A stretch of DNA of 64,000 nt, from contig NZ_CP043498.1 in assembly GCF_009498215.1 (NCBI RefSeq), positions 806,001 through 870,000 of the forward strand, read 5' to 3'. Below the pieces are notes generated by a model. That model had not been told where the DNA came from and did not search any database. It worked only from the letters and a program-made list of their open reading frames with translations. The position numbers were made by a program, and so were the translations under genes. Positions 47,985 through 56,623 of the stretch are shown here, piece after piece. Positions within the stretch are counted from its first letter, which is position 1; each line of letters begins with the position of its first letter. The DNA is from Rhizobium grahamii. Lineage in GTDB: Bacteria; Pseudomonadota; Alphaproteobacteria; Rhizobiales; Rhizobiaceae.

Positions 47985-49323
47985 ATTTCTTCACCACCAC
48001 GTCGATTGGAGATCGCTGCTTACTTTCAAAGACCTCGACCATCTGTTCGAGGTCTTCATCCGTCAGAGTTATGATTGCCTTGCGCTGCCCCGACCATAAG
48101 TCGACAGTTGCTTTCTGTTCAGCCTTCAATAATGGGTGGCGCGTTACGAAGACTCCAAACTTGCCGAGGTCGTCTTTGAGATAACGGTTCAACTGGTCTA
48201 CGTGCTTGCGCTCCAGCCGAGCCACGTTCTTCATCTCAAACACCAATTGTCTGGAACCGTAATCGTCCATCATCTCCAGCAAGAAAGGATGAGTTCGACT
48301 GTTGTAAAAAATCAGGTCCCTGATGCTTACACCGCTCTCGGTCCGAGCTTGATCCTGTGCGAAGTCAAGGTGCGGGTAGAGCAACGTAGGAAGCAGTTCG
48401 CCGATGTGCTTCTCATAGTCAATGTCAGCGCCATCGGTTTTTCCGGTCGGCAACTTTCTAATTGCGTTCATTTTCCTCTTGGCTGAAAGCGCGGGAATCT
48501 GCTTGAACAGCGGGTCATTGACACAATCTTCAGCTGTTCTCTCGCGCTGTCTAATATACTCGTCAACCGCTCCATAGTTTTGACGATTGTACGTCAGAAC
48601 TTTGACGCGGGTTAGTTCTTCACCCTGGTGGGCTATGTCATCTTGCGGGCAGCTCTCTTTGAAATAAGAGTCATAATTGATCCACGGGGTATGCCTTAGC
48701 CATCGTTTAGGAACAAAGACGACAGGAGTGTTCGTAACCGGATGTACGGGGACGTCGCACACTTTGGAAACGAACGTCGCCTCTGACGGCTCGTAGATGG
48801 TGCTCACCATAACCTTTGATGTCGGAATGCCGAGGCTACGACACTCTTGATAGGTATAGTCAATCAAGAAGCTTTTCAGAAAATTGCAGGCGATATCGCT
48901 AATACGGTCTTTGCCGACACCGTCTACGAAGAGCTGAATTTCCTCAAAGTGTCGGAAACCATGCTCTCGATACCTTGGGACGTGTTCGAAAAGGTTCAGA
49001 ATTTCTTCAGCTTTTGCCTGCGAAAAACGTATGCCTTTTTTGCTGGCCGACGTGCCCAAGCCAACTTCATCGCATTCTGAAGCCGCAACAAGTTGTTTCG
49101 CGGCGGTGGCTCTGTTTCCCGTTTTGACCAAATTTCCTAGATTGTTGAACGCAGCAATCATGAGCTGGTGTAGGGCTTTGTCTTGGTAAGAAGGCGATTT
49201 CCACAATAAAAATGGATCGAGATATAGAGGTATGTCTTCGTCCAAAAACGGAATTGCAAAATCCAACTCTGCTTGCGGAACGAAGACGTTGTGATGTTCT
49301 GTGAAGCGTGGACGAAGTAGCAA
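47956..49323 (-). CDS. PD-(D/E)XK-like nuclease of unknown system
   Basis: A 455-residue protein. The N-terminal part (FAIPFLDEDIPLYLDPFLLW) is a motif I recall from accessory-region proteins of unknown function. The C-terminal third has a restriction-endonuclease-like core: THPFLLEMMDDYGSRQLVFE followed by MKN (acidic residue, then E-x-K) and a helix EHVDQLNRYL-like segment, then FGVFVTRHPL. No ATPase or methylase lies beside it. The TTG start at 49323 is the only one after an in-frame stop. Inferred to be a nuclease effector similar in idea to Shedu (DUF4263), but not the same family by eye. Confidence 0.6.
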   Translation of the reverse strand: MLLRPRFTEHHNVFVPQAELDFAIPFLDEDIPLYLDPFLLWKSPSYQDKALHQLMIAAFNNLGNLVKTGNRATAAKQLVAASECDEVGLGTSASKKGIRFSQAKAEEILNLFEHVPRYREHGFRHFEEIQLFVDGVGKDRISDIACNFLKSFLIDYTYQECRSLGIPTSKVMVSTIYEPSEATFVSKVCDVPVHPVTNTPVVFVPKRWLRHTPWINYDSYFKESCPQDDIAHQGEELTRVKVLTYNRQNYGAVDEYIRQRERTAEDCVNDPLFKQIPALSAKRKMNAIRKLPTGKTDGADIDYEKHIGELLPTLLYPHLDFAQDQARTESGVSIRDLIFYNSRTHPFLLEMMDDYGSRQLVFEMKNVARLERKHVDQLNRYLKDDLGKFGVFVTRHPLLKAEQKATVDLWSGQRKAIITLTDEDLEQMVEVFESKQRSPIDVVVKKYAEFKRLCP

Positions 49324-49602
49324 TCTGGCAGCCCGGCGTGAATCTTAGGTGTGCATGGGAAACTAAGTTCAGAAAACAGTCAATCGTGCAACCTGTGGTC
49401 ACCACTCATTTTACGCCTCCGAGGCTTCCTCTCCGGTCGCGGCTGAACCCAAAGAAAATTTCAGTATTGGGAAAGACACTCTTTTGAAAACGGTGCGCTA
49501 ATAGGCACATTTACATCGTGCAACGGCGCGGCGAACAAGCGGAATTTTGAGTACAAAGACCGTCATGCACGCGCCGCCCTTGAGGCGTCAGCCACAGCTG
49601 AT
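49324..49602. promoter_or_regulatory. Intergenic region upstream of the nuclease operon
   Basis: About 280 bases with no gene. It should hold the promoter of the left-pointing operon that begins at 49,323. It also receives the 3' end of the metallophosphoesterase transcript from the right; no clear terminator is seen. Confidence 0.35.
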
Positions 49603-50415
49603 CTACAGGTCGATGGTAAAACCTGGACGGAAGCCTGACGTATAAAGCTCTCGCCGCTGTCCTAGAGGGTTGCAGATAATCCGCGTATGGTCAGCCATGT
49701 AATCCCGAAACTTATGTATGTGCCCGTGAATCCACACGCTTGGGCGTCGGCGCATGATCAAGTCGGAAAGATCGGAAGCGAACGCGGCGTTCGTCACATT
49801 TCCGAAGAAGGCCGGGTCAAAGCTTTGCATCAAAGGGGCGTGGTGGGTGACAACGACCGTTCGCCCGAGGTAATCCAGCGACAATTCTCTGTCGATAAAT
49901 TTTCGGCTTTCCCTGTGGCGTTCAAGGATTTCCCAAGCTGTAACCATACCGTTCTCATCAATTTTTCGAGGGTCCGAGCGGAAAATGCACTCAAAATCCA
50001 ATATGCGGGAAGGCACGAGTTCGAGGGCTTTGACGCGCCGCTCTTCTGGCTGGATATGCTCATCATCGCCAATGGACACGGCGAAATCAGTCCATAAAGT
50101 AGCGCCGATGAAACGGCAGTCCCCTATGGTCACCGTATCGTTTTCCAGAAGATGGATGCGGCTTCCTTCTACTAGCCGTCGAGCCCTCTCAAGCGCACCG
50201 CTGATACTGTGGCCAAAATAGTCGTGGTTCCCGAGTACGAGTACCACTGGCATCCTTGGCTCGATGACACGGCGGATGTAGGCAACACTGTCTTCGATAA
50301 AATCCGTAAGGTCGCCTGCGCAAATGCAGATGTCTGCTTTTGGAGCTTTGGGCGGGTCGCGGAAAAACCGCGCGAGGCGGCTTTCGTGGATGTCGCTAAT
50401 GATCCAGGCTTTCAT
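49603..50415 (-). CDS. Calcineurin-like metallophosphoesterase
   Basis: A 270-residue binuclear metallophosphoesterase (PF00149): IISDIHESR (D-x-H), CAGDLTDF (GD), VLGNHDYFG (GNHD), VTHHAPLM (H) and IHGHIHKF (GHxH) are all present, so it is catalytically complete. ATG at 50415 has a GGAGG site; the longer upstream frame is not supported. It is in the same direction as, and 74 bases after, the FtsH-like gene. Possible substrates are cyclic nucleotides or nucleic-acid ends. Confidence 0.88.
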   Translation of the reverse strand: MKAWIISDIHESRLARFFRDPPKAPKADICICAGDLTDFIEDSVAYIRRVIEPRMPVVLVLGNHDYFGHSISGALERARRLVEGSRIHLLENDTVTIGDCRFIGATLWTDFAVSIGDDEHIQPEERRVKALELVPSRILDFECIFRSDPRKIDENGMVTAWEILERHRESRKFIDRELSLDYLGRTVVVTHHAPLMQSFDPAFFGNVTNAAFASDLSDLIMRRRPSVWIHGHIHKFRDYMADHTRIICNPLGQRRELYTSGFRPGFTIDL

Positions 50416-50488
50416 TGAGCCTCCATCGGCCGCATAGGAAATACGGCGCGTGGTTAATTGGTAGGGTGAAGTTGTGCGTGGAAGGCCG

Positions 50489-52492
50489 CTAATGTTGGCG
50501 GCGGTTCCGGCTTTGGGTCGTGGATGAAGGAACCTTCCGCGACCCCGGCCAGTACGGTTCCAACTGCGGAGCGTCCAGGCGCTTGTGCTTGACGAGCGCG
50601 TCGGCAAGTTTAAGCAATGCAGGCTTGAGGCCGTCGAGCATATCTCGTGCTCGCTGATACTGCTCTCCAAGGATTTCCGTAACGTCATCCCGCAGTGCAA
50701 GGTCCTCCCAAAGCTTGGGAGAGGACGTTATGTCTACCGATTCAGGAAGATAAAAGAGCGAATTTCCGAAAGCATATTCTGTCACCATCCGAATTGCCAG
50801 CATGGTTGCCTTCGCAAAGTCGCTGCCTCGGTTTCCTGTTGACCAGTTGGATCGGTGTCCGAAAATCAGGTCCTCGGCTGCTGCTCCTGCCAAGTCCGCC
50901 GTGATCATCTTCATAGCATCCCAGCGGGTTAGAAACGCGCGGGAAGGGCTTTGGATGAACGTGCCACCATTGGCATCAACAGTGGTCGCAAAGCTTTCCA
51001 CGTTGTCATAGATTTCAACGCGCTCGACCTTGCCCAGCAGCAATGCGCGGGTCACAATTGCATGCCCTGCCTCGTGGATTGCTACGCGGTATAGCGTCTT
51101 AGCGTCGAGCGGAGTCGGCACTTCTACCAGCGATCTCACGTCCGAAATGTTGACATCTCTGCTTTCTTTTCGGGCAATCCTCCTCGCTTCGCGAGCTAGT
51201 CGTTCCAAGTCAGCGCCGCTTTTTCCAGGTAGTCTTGCGCCAATTTCCTTCAGGGCTGCATCGCCCGCTAAATTCGGAAGATGAAACTCAAGGATTTCTC
51301 CTCGTGCTGTTGCATCGGGGAGAGGAAATCGGACATGTTTTTCGAGCCGACCGCTTCTCAAAAGAGCAGGGTCGATCTTCTCTGGATAATTGCAAGCACC
51401 AAGAACGATCACGCCCTCACGGCCTTCCGTTCCGTCCAAGCATTCCAACAGAGCGTTCACGACTGTGGTCGAATAAGTCTCGTGACGGCTAGGAAACTTA
51501 GCTCGGTCCCCAATGGCGTCGAATTCATCAAGGAATAATAAGCACGGTGCATTTTCCTTCGCGGCATTGAACGCCTGATACATTGCCTTCAACATGTCGC
51601 CCAGGTCGCCGTCCTTGAAGGCTTGCCATTTCGGAATCGAGGTTGCTTCCAGATGCAGACCACAGTGGGCAGCGAGAGCAGCCGCAAAACGTGTCTTTCC
51701 TGTACCCGGTGGCCCGTATAACAAACAACCCTTGTCCACCTCGGCCCATGGCAACTTTCCTTGTCGCCAATCTTTAAGGTCTCTTTTTAGAGCATCAGCC
51801 CACACGCTTGCCTCGCCGAAGCCCTTGGTGACATCTAGGCGTCTTTCGTTGGCTGAACCGATCCTGGCGGCCTCCAATAGCTTTGCGGCGGCCCGGCTTG
51901 CTGGCTGATCTCGGCGGAAGATCGCTTCCATTCGCTCCGACGCTTGTTCCCCGATCACCGCTGCTTCTTCGTCGGTAAGTTTGCCGCACCGCCGAAATAC
52001 ACAGAGGGCTCGCAAGTGTCGAACATCGCATACAGCAAGCCTGTCGTAGAGTGTGGCGGTAAGCTCGAAATCCTCATGAAGGACAGAGCCCTCTTGAGCG
52101 AAGATGATCAGTTTCTCTCCAGACTCAAGGATTTCTGCCGCGTCGATCTCCCACCCACGCCGGTGCTTTGATGTGGGATGCAGGCAGACCCTGACGCCCT
52201 TAATGTCCTTCAAGATAATTTTTGCTGCGTCATCAACGTGGCTCAGTTGCCAATGAGACGGGACGGCAATTACGGCTACGCACGATGGCTCGGATAGGGC
52301 GCCAATGTTTCTGCGAAAGAGGGCGACGAGAGCGCAATATGCCAGAAAGTCAGTTGCTGACTTCAAAGCGATGGCTGCGTTGTTGCCGTTCGCCTTCCGA
52401 AACTCGTTGGAACGCGAGCCTTTCAACTGGTTGGCCACTTCTTGCAGCTTAAAAATATAGCGGTCTAGGCTATCCGCGAGGGCTTTATCCAT
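50489..52492 (-). CDS. Soluble FtsH-like AAA+ zinc metalloprotease
   Basis: 667 residues. N-terminal 240 residues of unknown fold without the FtsH membrane helices; AAA+ domain with Walker A YGPPGTGKT (about residues 259-267), Walker B LLFLDEFDA and SRH LLRSGRLEKHVRF; then an M41 peptidase with AIHEAGHAI (zinc His and catalytic Glu at about 473-477) and a downstream acidic ligand in GNRGSDFAKAT. All parts look active. GGAGGAAAAGTT sets ATG at 52492. FtsH normally needs a membrane anchor, so this is a cytoplasmic variant, probably degrading a specific partner such as the regulator or a toxin of this cluster. Confidence 0.88.
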   Translation of the reverse strand: MDKALADSLDRYIFKLQEVANQLKGSRSNEFRKANGNNAAIALKSATDFLAYCALVALFRRNIGALSEPSCVAVIAVPSHWQLSHVDDAAKIILKDIKGVRVCLHPTSKHRRGWEIDAAEILESGEKLIIFAQEGSVLHEDFELTATLYDRLAVCDVRHLRALCVFRRCGKLTDEEAAVIGEQASERMEAIFRRDQPASRAAAKLLEAARIGSANERRLDVTKGFGEASVWADALKRDLKDWRQGKLPWAEVDKGCLLYGPPGTGKTRFAAALAAHCGLHLEATSIPKWQAFKDGDLGDMLKAMYQAFNAAKENAPCLLFLDEFDAIGDRAKFPSRHETYSTTVVNALLECLDGTEGREGVIVLGACNYPEKIDPALLRSGRLEKHVRFPLPDATARGEILEFHLPNLAGDAALKEIGARLPGKSGADLERLAREARRIARKESRDVNISDVRSLVEVPTPLDAKTLYRVAIHEAGHAIVTRALLLGKVERVEIYDNVESFATTVDANGGTFIQSPSRAFLTRWDAMKMITADLAGAAAEDLIFGHRSNWSTGNRGSDFAKATMLAIRMVTEYAFGNSLFYLPESVDITSSPKLWEDLALRDDVTEILGEQYQRARDMLDGLKPALLKLADALVKHKRLDAPQLEPYWPGSRKVPSSTTQSRNRRQH

Positions 52493-52510
52493 AACTTTTC
52501 CTCCCGACAC

Positions 52511-52816
52511 CTAGCCGATCAGCCCGTGGTCGAAATGGTACCACCTGCTTAGAGACCTGCCGATTTTGCGTTTCTGATCGAGGTAGAACAGTTCGCTCGT
52601 GACGCCTGGGCTTCCTTCCTTGATGTGCGGGTGGCCCGACATCTCTCCGATGAGGCACGGCACCGAGCGCTGTACGAGCATGCAGTTTCGGATGATGACC
52701 GGATCAACAGGTCCATTGAAGCCCCTGGGTGAAGCAAGGCTCTGAATATCAGCAAGGAGCGACTGCAGTCGTGGGATTATCATGCTGGGCGGTGTGCCAA
52801 GCCATTTGTCGTTCAT
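52511..52816 (-). CDS. DUF6634-like small protein
   Basis: 101 residues. The C-terminal pattern GEMSGHPHIKEGSPGVTSEL, then a SRWYHFD-type end, is the DUF6634 signature as I recall it from rhizobial accessory regions. An AAGGAG site sets ATG at 52816 (MNDKWLGTPPSM). It is first in the left-pointing operon with the FtsH-like and phosphoesterase genes, and divergent from a double-HTH regulator 150 bases away. Function unknown. Confidence 0.65.
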   Translation of the reverse strand: MNDKWLGTPPSMIIPRLQSLLADIQSLASPRGFNGPVDPVIIRNCMLVQRSVPCLIGEMSGHPHIKEGSPGVTSELFYLDQKRKIGRSLSRWYHFDHGLIG

Positions 52817-52967
52817 GCGAAGTCTCCTTCGATTCGATTTCTGATTTCCTTGCACGATGTGTAAACCGATTCGCGCAACAGAAGTAGGAAATTCGCATGA
52901 AAAATAGATTAATCGCGACATAGGTCGATATGTTGACATTTTGTGGTTTTGGCATTTGTTCCGATGC

Positions 52968-53468
52968 ATGGCCGGGCTTCCAACTCACAGTCAGATCAGA
53001 GCGGCACGCTCGATGCTTGGGCTCAAACAGAGCGACCTCGCCAGCAAAGCTATGGTTACGCGCAGCGTTTTGCTTGGCCTTGAGCAACCTGGAAGAAAGC
53101 ATCCTGATCGATTGGCGCTTTCGCAGATACGCGATGCCCTTCTCAGCGATGGGCTGATTTTTGTTGACGCTACGGATACTGCGGGCGAGGGAGTCCGATG
53201 GGCTAAACCCAGTGGAAAAGTGTGGGTAGATTGCCTAAAAGATGCCCGTGCGATGCTCGGCTATACGCTGGATGAGCTTTCGGAGAAGTCTGGGGTCGGA
53301 CGGTACGTCATCGCCCGTTTGGAAAAGACCGAGCGGAAAAGGATTAATGAGCTATCGGCAAACCGTCTGCGCGATGTGTTCTTCGAGAACGGCGTCACTA
53401 TTTTGCCCGAGGAGGCCGACACCGGCGCTGGCGTTCGCTTTCACAGCTATTTAAAGGCCAGGAAGTGA
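52968..53468 (+). CDS. Double helix-turn-helix (XRE-type) regulator
   Basis: 166 residues with two Cro/C1-like HTH domains. The first is IRAARSMLGLKQSDLASKAM to about residue 60; the second is LKDARAMLGYTLDELSEKSG and on through RYVIARLEKTE. Each is followed by a similar strand segment (GLIFVDATDTAGEGVRW and GVTILPEEADTGAGVRF), so the protein is an internal duplication. It is divergent from the DUF6634/FtsH-like/phosphoesterase operon and is its likely regulator. ATG at 52968 preferred over an upstream TTG. Confidence 0.85.
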   Translation: MAGLPTHSQIRAARSMLGLKQSDLASKAMVTRSVLLGLEQPGRKHPDRLALSQIRDALLSDGLIFVDATDTAGEGVRWAKPSGKVWVDCLKDARAMLGYTLDELSEKSGVGRYVIARLEKTERKRINELSANRLRDVFFENGVTILPEEADTGAGVRFHSYLKARK

Positions 53469-53877
53469 CACGTTAAAGCCAGGAAGTGACATACCATTGC
53501 CATTCCCGCGAGACACGGCGCTTCGCACGCCCGGTAGGAGTAGGAAGTCTCTGAACCTGTCGCAGTCGATTTAGCTTAGGGAAGCCCTTCCCCAAGTGGC
53601 AATTCGAGCACCGCCCGCGAGCGGCATCCAATACGTATCCCGGGCGTTGACTTAAACGGCGGTCTTGAGAGCGACAATTTCCGCACGGCGGTTCCGGCAA
53701 GTGAAACCTTCCGTACGAACGTCTTGCCAGCAGGTGGATCAGGCCTCGCGCTATTTGTAATAGGTTCGCTCAAGGAGGCCGCTCTGCGTGAGCGGCGGCT
53801 CTTCGATTTATCTGACCACAATTAAATTTTCAGGGTCTGCTCGGAACTCCATTTTGAACACCACGACCCCATATAAA
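53469..53877. other. Gene-free right end of the island
   Basis: About 410 bases with no supportable gene; short minus-strand frames here look like chance. The last 25 bases carry the right inverted repeat. Confidence 0.5.
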
Positions 53878-53881
53878 GTTC
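53855..53881. other. Right attachment site and terminal inverted repeat
   Basis: TGAACA (53,855-53,860) and CCCATATAA (53,868-53,876) precede GTTC (53,878-53,881); they mirror TGTTCA and TTATGTGGG of the left end, with the same single base between the repeat and GTTC. Confidence 0.6.
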
Positions 53882-53901
53882 GAGTCCTGTCGCCCCGACC
53901 A
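53878..53901 (+). pseudogene. 3' end of the split resident tRNA-Pro(GGG)
   Basis: GTTCGAGTCCTGTCGCCCCG followed by ACCA is the T-arm 3' part, acceptor strand (CGCCCCG, complementary to CGGGGCG at 28,710) and encoded CCA of the resident tRNA-Pro. Joined to 28,710-28,766 it gives a normal 77-base tRNA. It is inactive here without its 5' part. Confidence 0.9.
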
Positions 53902-53990
53902 TTAAATTCTTGATTGCCCCAGCTTTCTTACATCAGAGACAACTCGTTGATCCCTTGCCGGTGATGGACCGGCTCGCTTTTGCTTGCCTG

Positions 53991-55169
53991 CTAGGCCGCT
54001 GAGATCATTCTGAAAGCGGCCGTCCGTGTCATGGTGTTCTGCTGCATGGTAACGCGGTTGCGGCCCGCGGCTTTTGCTGCATAGAGCGCTGCATCGGCGC
54101 GAGCGACCGCGTCGTGGATCGACGGATCTGTCGGCTCGGTTCTGCCGATGCCGAAGCTTGCCGTGATTCGATCCGCGATGCCGTAGGCGTGCCACTCCAA
54201 CTCGGCTATGGCGAGCCTCATGGCGTTCGCAAGGTGCTCCGCGTCGACGACGCCGCCTTCCGGGATGGCGATGACGAACTCCTCGCCCCCGAAGCGGGAC
54301 GCGAACCCTGTTTTCGTCGTCAGGGCATCGAGCTGCTCGGCAACGGCCACGAGTACGCGATCTCCCATCGCATGTCCGTAGCGGTCGTTGATCGTCTTGA
54401 AGTGGTCGATGTCGCACATGATGATCGTTGCGGCATGGGACCTTCGCAGCGCCTGCGCCTTCGCCTCGAAGCCGCGGCGATTCAAGAGCCGCGTCAACGG
54501 ATCCCGCTCGGCGGCGTCCCTATAGCCATCCATCGCACGAAGGACCACGGAGGCAAGAGCGCTGAGCGCCAGCAGCATGCCGAGGATGGCCTCGGTCGCC
54601 TGCATCGCATAGGCATAGGACGACTGCAGGAAGCGGTCGAAACTTCCAGGATCCGCGATCGCCGCAAAGACGATGTTGCGGAAGATCGTGTTGAATACGA
54701 CCAGCCCGACCATGACCAGAAGCAGCTTCTCATAGGGCCGGGCTGCGCTTCGCCACACGAAGAACAGAGGCGAGGCCATGAGAACGACGAAGGCGATATC
54801 GCTGAGGATCAGTTCGAGAGACAGGCTACCGCGGTATTGGACCGCATAGATCGTGGCTGCATAGGCGACAGCCGCGAAACCAAGGCGCGGATACCGTATC
54901 CGTGTGGGTCCGAAATGCAGCAAGAGCGCCTCGGAGTTCAGGTAGGCAGCCGAGATGAAGAACAGATCCGCGAGCGACGCCTGGAATTGCGGCGGCAGAT
55001 CCGTCAGGAGTCCGGGTGTTGCAAAGCCTGCGGCAGCCGAAAGATAGCCCAGTCCCCAGCGGAGTGCGGAGTTCGGCGACCAGCGCGCAACGATCAGGAA
55101 TACGACACCGAAGCAGATGAAGATAAGCGGAAGGATAAAGGCGAAACCGTCGTCAGAACTCATGCTCAT
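53991..55169 (-). CDS. Membrane diguanylate cyclase (GGDEF domain)
   Basis: Synthesises cyclic di-GMP. 392 residues: about seven hydrophobic helices in the first 210 residues (for example AFILPLIFICFGVVFLIVA, EAILGMLLALSALASVVL), then a GGDEF domain with DPLTRLLNRRGFE, the metal Asp in MCDIDHFKTINDRYGH, and the active-site variant GGEEF in SRFGGEEFVIAIP, which is catalytically competent. No RxxD inhibitory site is evident just upstream of it. It sits close to the surface polysaccharide cluster, whose rhizobial relatives are c-di-GMP-controlled. Confidence 0.92.
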   Translation of the reverse strand: MSMSSDDGFAFILPLIFICFGVVFLIVARWSPNSALRWGLGYLSAAAGFATPGLLTDLPPQFQASLADLFFISAAYLNSEALLLHFGPTRIRYPRLGFAAVAYAATIYAVQYRGSLSLELILSDIAFVVLMASPLFFVWRSAARPYEKLLLVMVGLVVFNTIFRNIVFAAIADPGSFDRFLQSSYAYAMQATEAILGMLLALSALASVVLRAMDGYRDAAERDPLTRLLNRRGFEAKAQALRRSHAATIIMCDIDHFKTINDRYGHAMGDRVLVAVAEQLDALTTKTGFASRFGGEEFVIAIPEGGVVDAEHLANAMRLAIAELEWHAYGIADRITASFGIGRTEPTDPSIHDAVARADAALYAAKAAGRNRVTMQQNTMTRTAAFRMISAA

Positions 55170-55477
55170 CCATTAGCAGATGAGTATTAATAAAAGAGCG
55201 CTTCTGCCTCGGCTCCGCACCGTCGGTGTGTGTCTTGCCGATCCAATACGGCGAGGGGCGATTACGGATGGGCGATCGTACGGGTCGGATCCATCAATGT
55301 CTTTCCGCCATCATGCGGTCCTCAGGCTTTAACGATGAAATAAAAATAATGTAAAGCCGTGAGAAAATTAGAATATAAGCAAACGTAAATCTAATTTATG
55401 ATCTCGCGGAAACTCGCATTTCTGGAGATGATTTGGTGAATATGTTAGGCTGACGTCATTTAATGCTGGGGATATAT
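55170..55477. promoter_or_regulatory. Intergenic region between divergent genes
   Basis: About 310 bases without a gene, AT-rich from 55,330 to 55,470. It should hold the promoters of the diguanylate cyclase (left) and the small gene at 55,478 (right). No specific site can be named. Confidence 0.35.
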
Positions 55478-55693
55478 ATGGCTTCCATAGAATTAACCTC
55501 CGATTGCAGAGAGGCTGTTTCTCAAGCATTCCTGGATTTGGCTGAAAAGACCGTTCTGGCAGGAATGCCGGAAGGCGATGTGGCTTTGCTTTTGCTGGAC
55601 CTCGCGGAAGCCTATCTGATGAAGGTCAGCGGCGAGATAATCGCCGAGGGCGCGATCCAATCGCAGGTGATCCACGACCGTCTGAAGAACTGA
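55478..55693 (+). CDS. Small conserved-looking protein, unknown
   Basis: 71 residues, acidic and helical (VSQAFLDLAEKTVLAGMPEG, LLDLAEAYLMKVSGE). GGGGA sits six bases before ATG at 55478; a start five codons earlier is also possible. No family recognised. Confidence 0.6.
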   Translation: MASIELTSDCREAVSQAFLDLAEKTVLAGMPEGDVALLLLDLAEAYLMKVSGEIIAEGAIQSQVIHDRLKN

Positions 55694-55842
55694 CGACGCC
55701 GATCGATCACATTAGTGTTTCACAACATAATGCGAGTTGATTAAAGGTGGTGTGGCGAGCATAGTGGCTGCATCGCCGGCTATGGGAGTGGCTGCCGGCC
55801 CGGTGGTTTTCCGTTTCGGCCCTCCGCGGGTGATATGAACCG

Positions 55843-56055
55843 ATGCTTAGATCGCCAATATTTCCTCGTGATCTGCCTCTGTTTTCGGAGGATCTGGATA
55901 TCCTTTCCGACGTTCTCGACGACATCTGCCGACACAGGCAGATCGCACGAAACTCGCCGCGAGCCGAGCAGATCGCATCACGTCTGATCGAACTGTACCG
56001 CCAGGGCGTCAAAGATCCGAAAACCCTTGCCGCCCTCGCCAAAGCCTATCTCTGA
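55843..56055 (+). CDS. Small protein, unknown
   Basis: 70 residues, helical: SEDLDILSDVLDDICRHRQI, then RAEQIASRLIELYRQGVKD with a short end. Rhizobial small proteins of this look are common; function unknown. Its 3' end lies 4 bases before the stop of the convergent small membrane gene. Confidence 0.6.
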   Translation: MLRSPIFPRDLPLFSEDLDILSDVLDDICRHRQIARNSPRAEQIASRLIELYRQGVKDPKTLAALAKAYL

Positions 56056-56058
56056 AGA

Positions 56059-56208
56059 TCACTTCTGCTCGATCGAAACGCCGTTCTGGCCGATGCTCAT
56101 TTCGATCCCGTCTGGCTTGCTTTCCTCGTGAAAAATATAGGCTCCCAGCCCGGCAATGATAACGACCAGCGCGCCGATGACGAAATAAAGACCATTACCC
56201 GTTCTCAC
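56059..56208 (-). CDS. Single-helix membrane microprotein
   Basis: A 49-residue frame from a GTG start with an AGGGG site: short N-terminus RTGNG, one transmembrane helix (LYFVIGALVVIIAGLGAYIF), and a polar tail ending in GIEMSIGQNGVSIEQK. The tail GENGVSI-type pattern recurs in rhizobial small membrane proteins, as I recall. It is convergent with the 70-residue gene. Confidence 0.6.
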   Translation of the reverse strand: MRTGNGLYFVIGALVVIIAGLGAYIFHEESKPDGIEMSIGQNGVSIEQK

Positions 56209-56270
56209 GAAAACCCCTGCAATACGTTGAATACGCAGGCTAAACGCGCAATCGCGGCTTTGGTTCCGCT

Positions 56271-56564
56271 TCAGTCGTCGTTGGTGGAATTGAGGTTCTC
56301 GGGGCGAAGGCCTTCGTCTACGCTGGTACGCGCCTTCAGCCTGACGCCCGGGCCGCCTTCATCGTGATTGCCGCTGGCAAGGAAGATCACGCCCGCCGCT
56401 TCGAGAGCGTTTTTAACCGCCAGCAATGCCTGCGGCTCTCCCGAGGAATGGTCCTGTTCGAGGGTTTCGATGATTGCGGCCGGCAGTCCCGATGCGGTTG
56501 CCAACTGCTGGATGCTCATGCCCATCATGGCGCGGGCGCCGCGCATTTGTGTTGCTGTGATCAT
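56271..56564 (-). CDS. Short XRE-type HTH protein
   Basis: 97 residues: a Cro/C1 HTH (ATQMRGARAMMGMSIQQLAT to IETLEQDH), then a strand-rich C-terminus FLASGNHDEGGPGVRLKAR of the kind seen in many rhizobial regulators. Target unknown; the downstream small membrane gene is on the same strand. Confidence 0.8.
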   Translation of the reverse strand: MITATQMRGARAMMGMSIQQLATASGLPAAIIETLEQDHSSGEPQALLAVKNALEAAGVIFLASGNHDEGGPGVRLKARTSVDEGLRPENLNSTNDD

Positions 56565-56623
56565 CAGGTAAGTCTAGCGCGCCGATGGCGGTTCGCAAGT
56601 GTCTCGCCGATGCCATCAGGCGT

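Noticed and set aside
53473..53821. Two small minus-strand genes at the island's right end
   Set aside because: Compositions are arginine- and serine-rich without similarity or ribosome sites.
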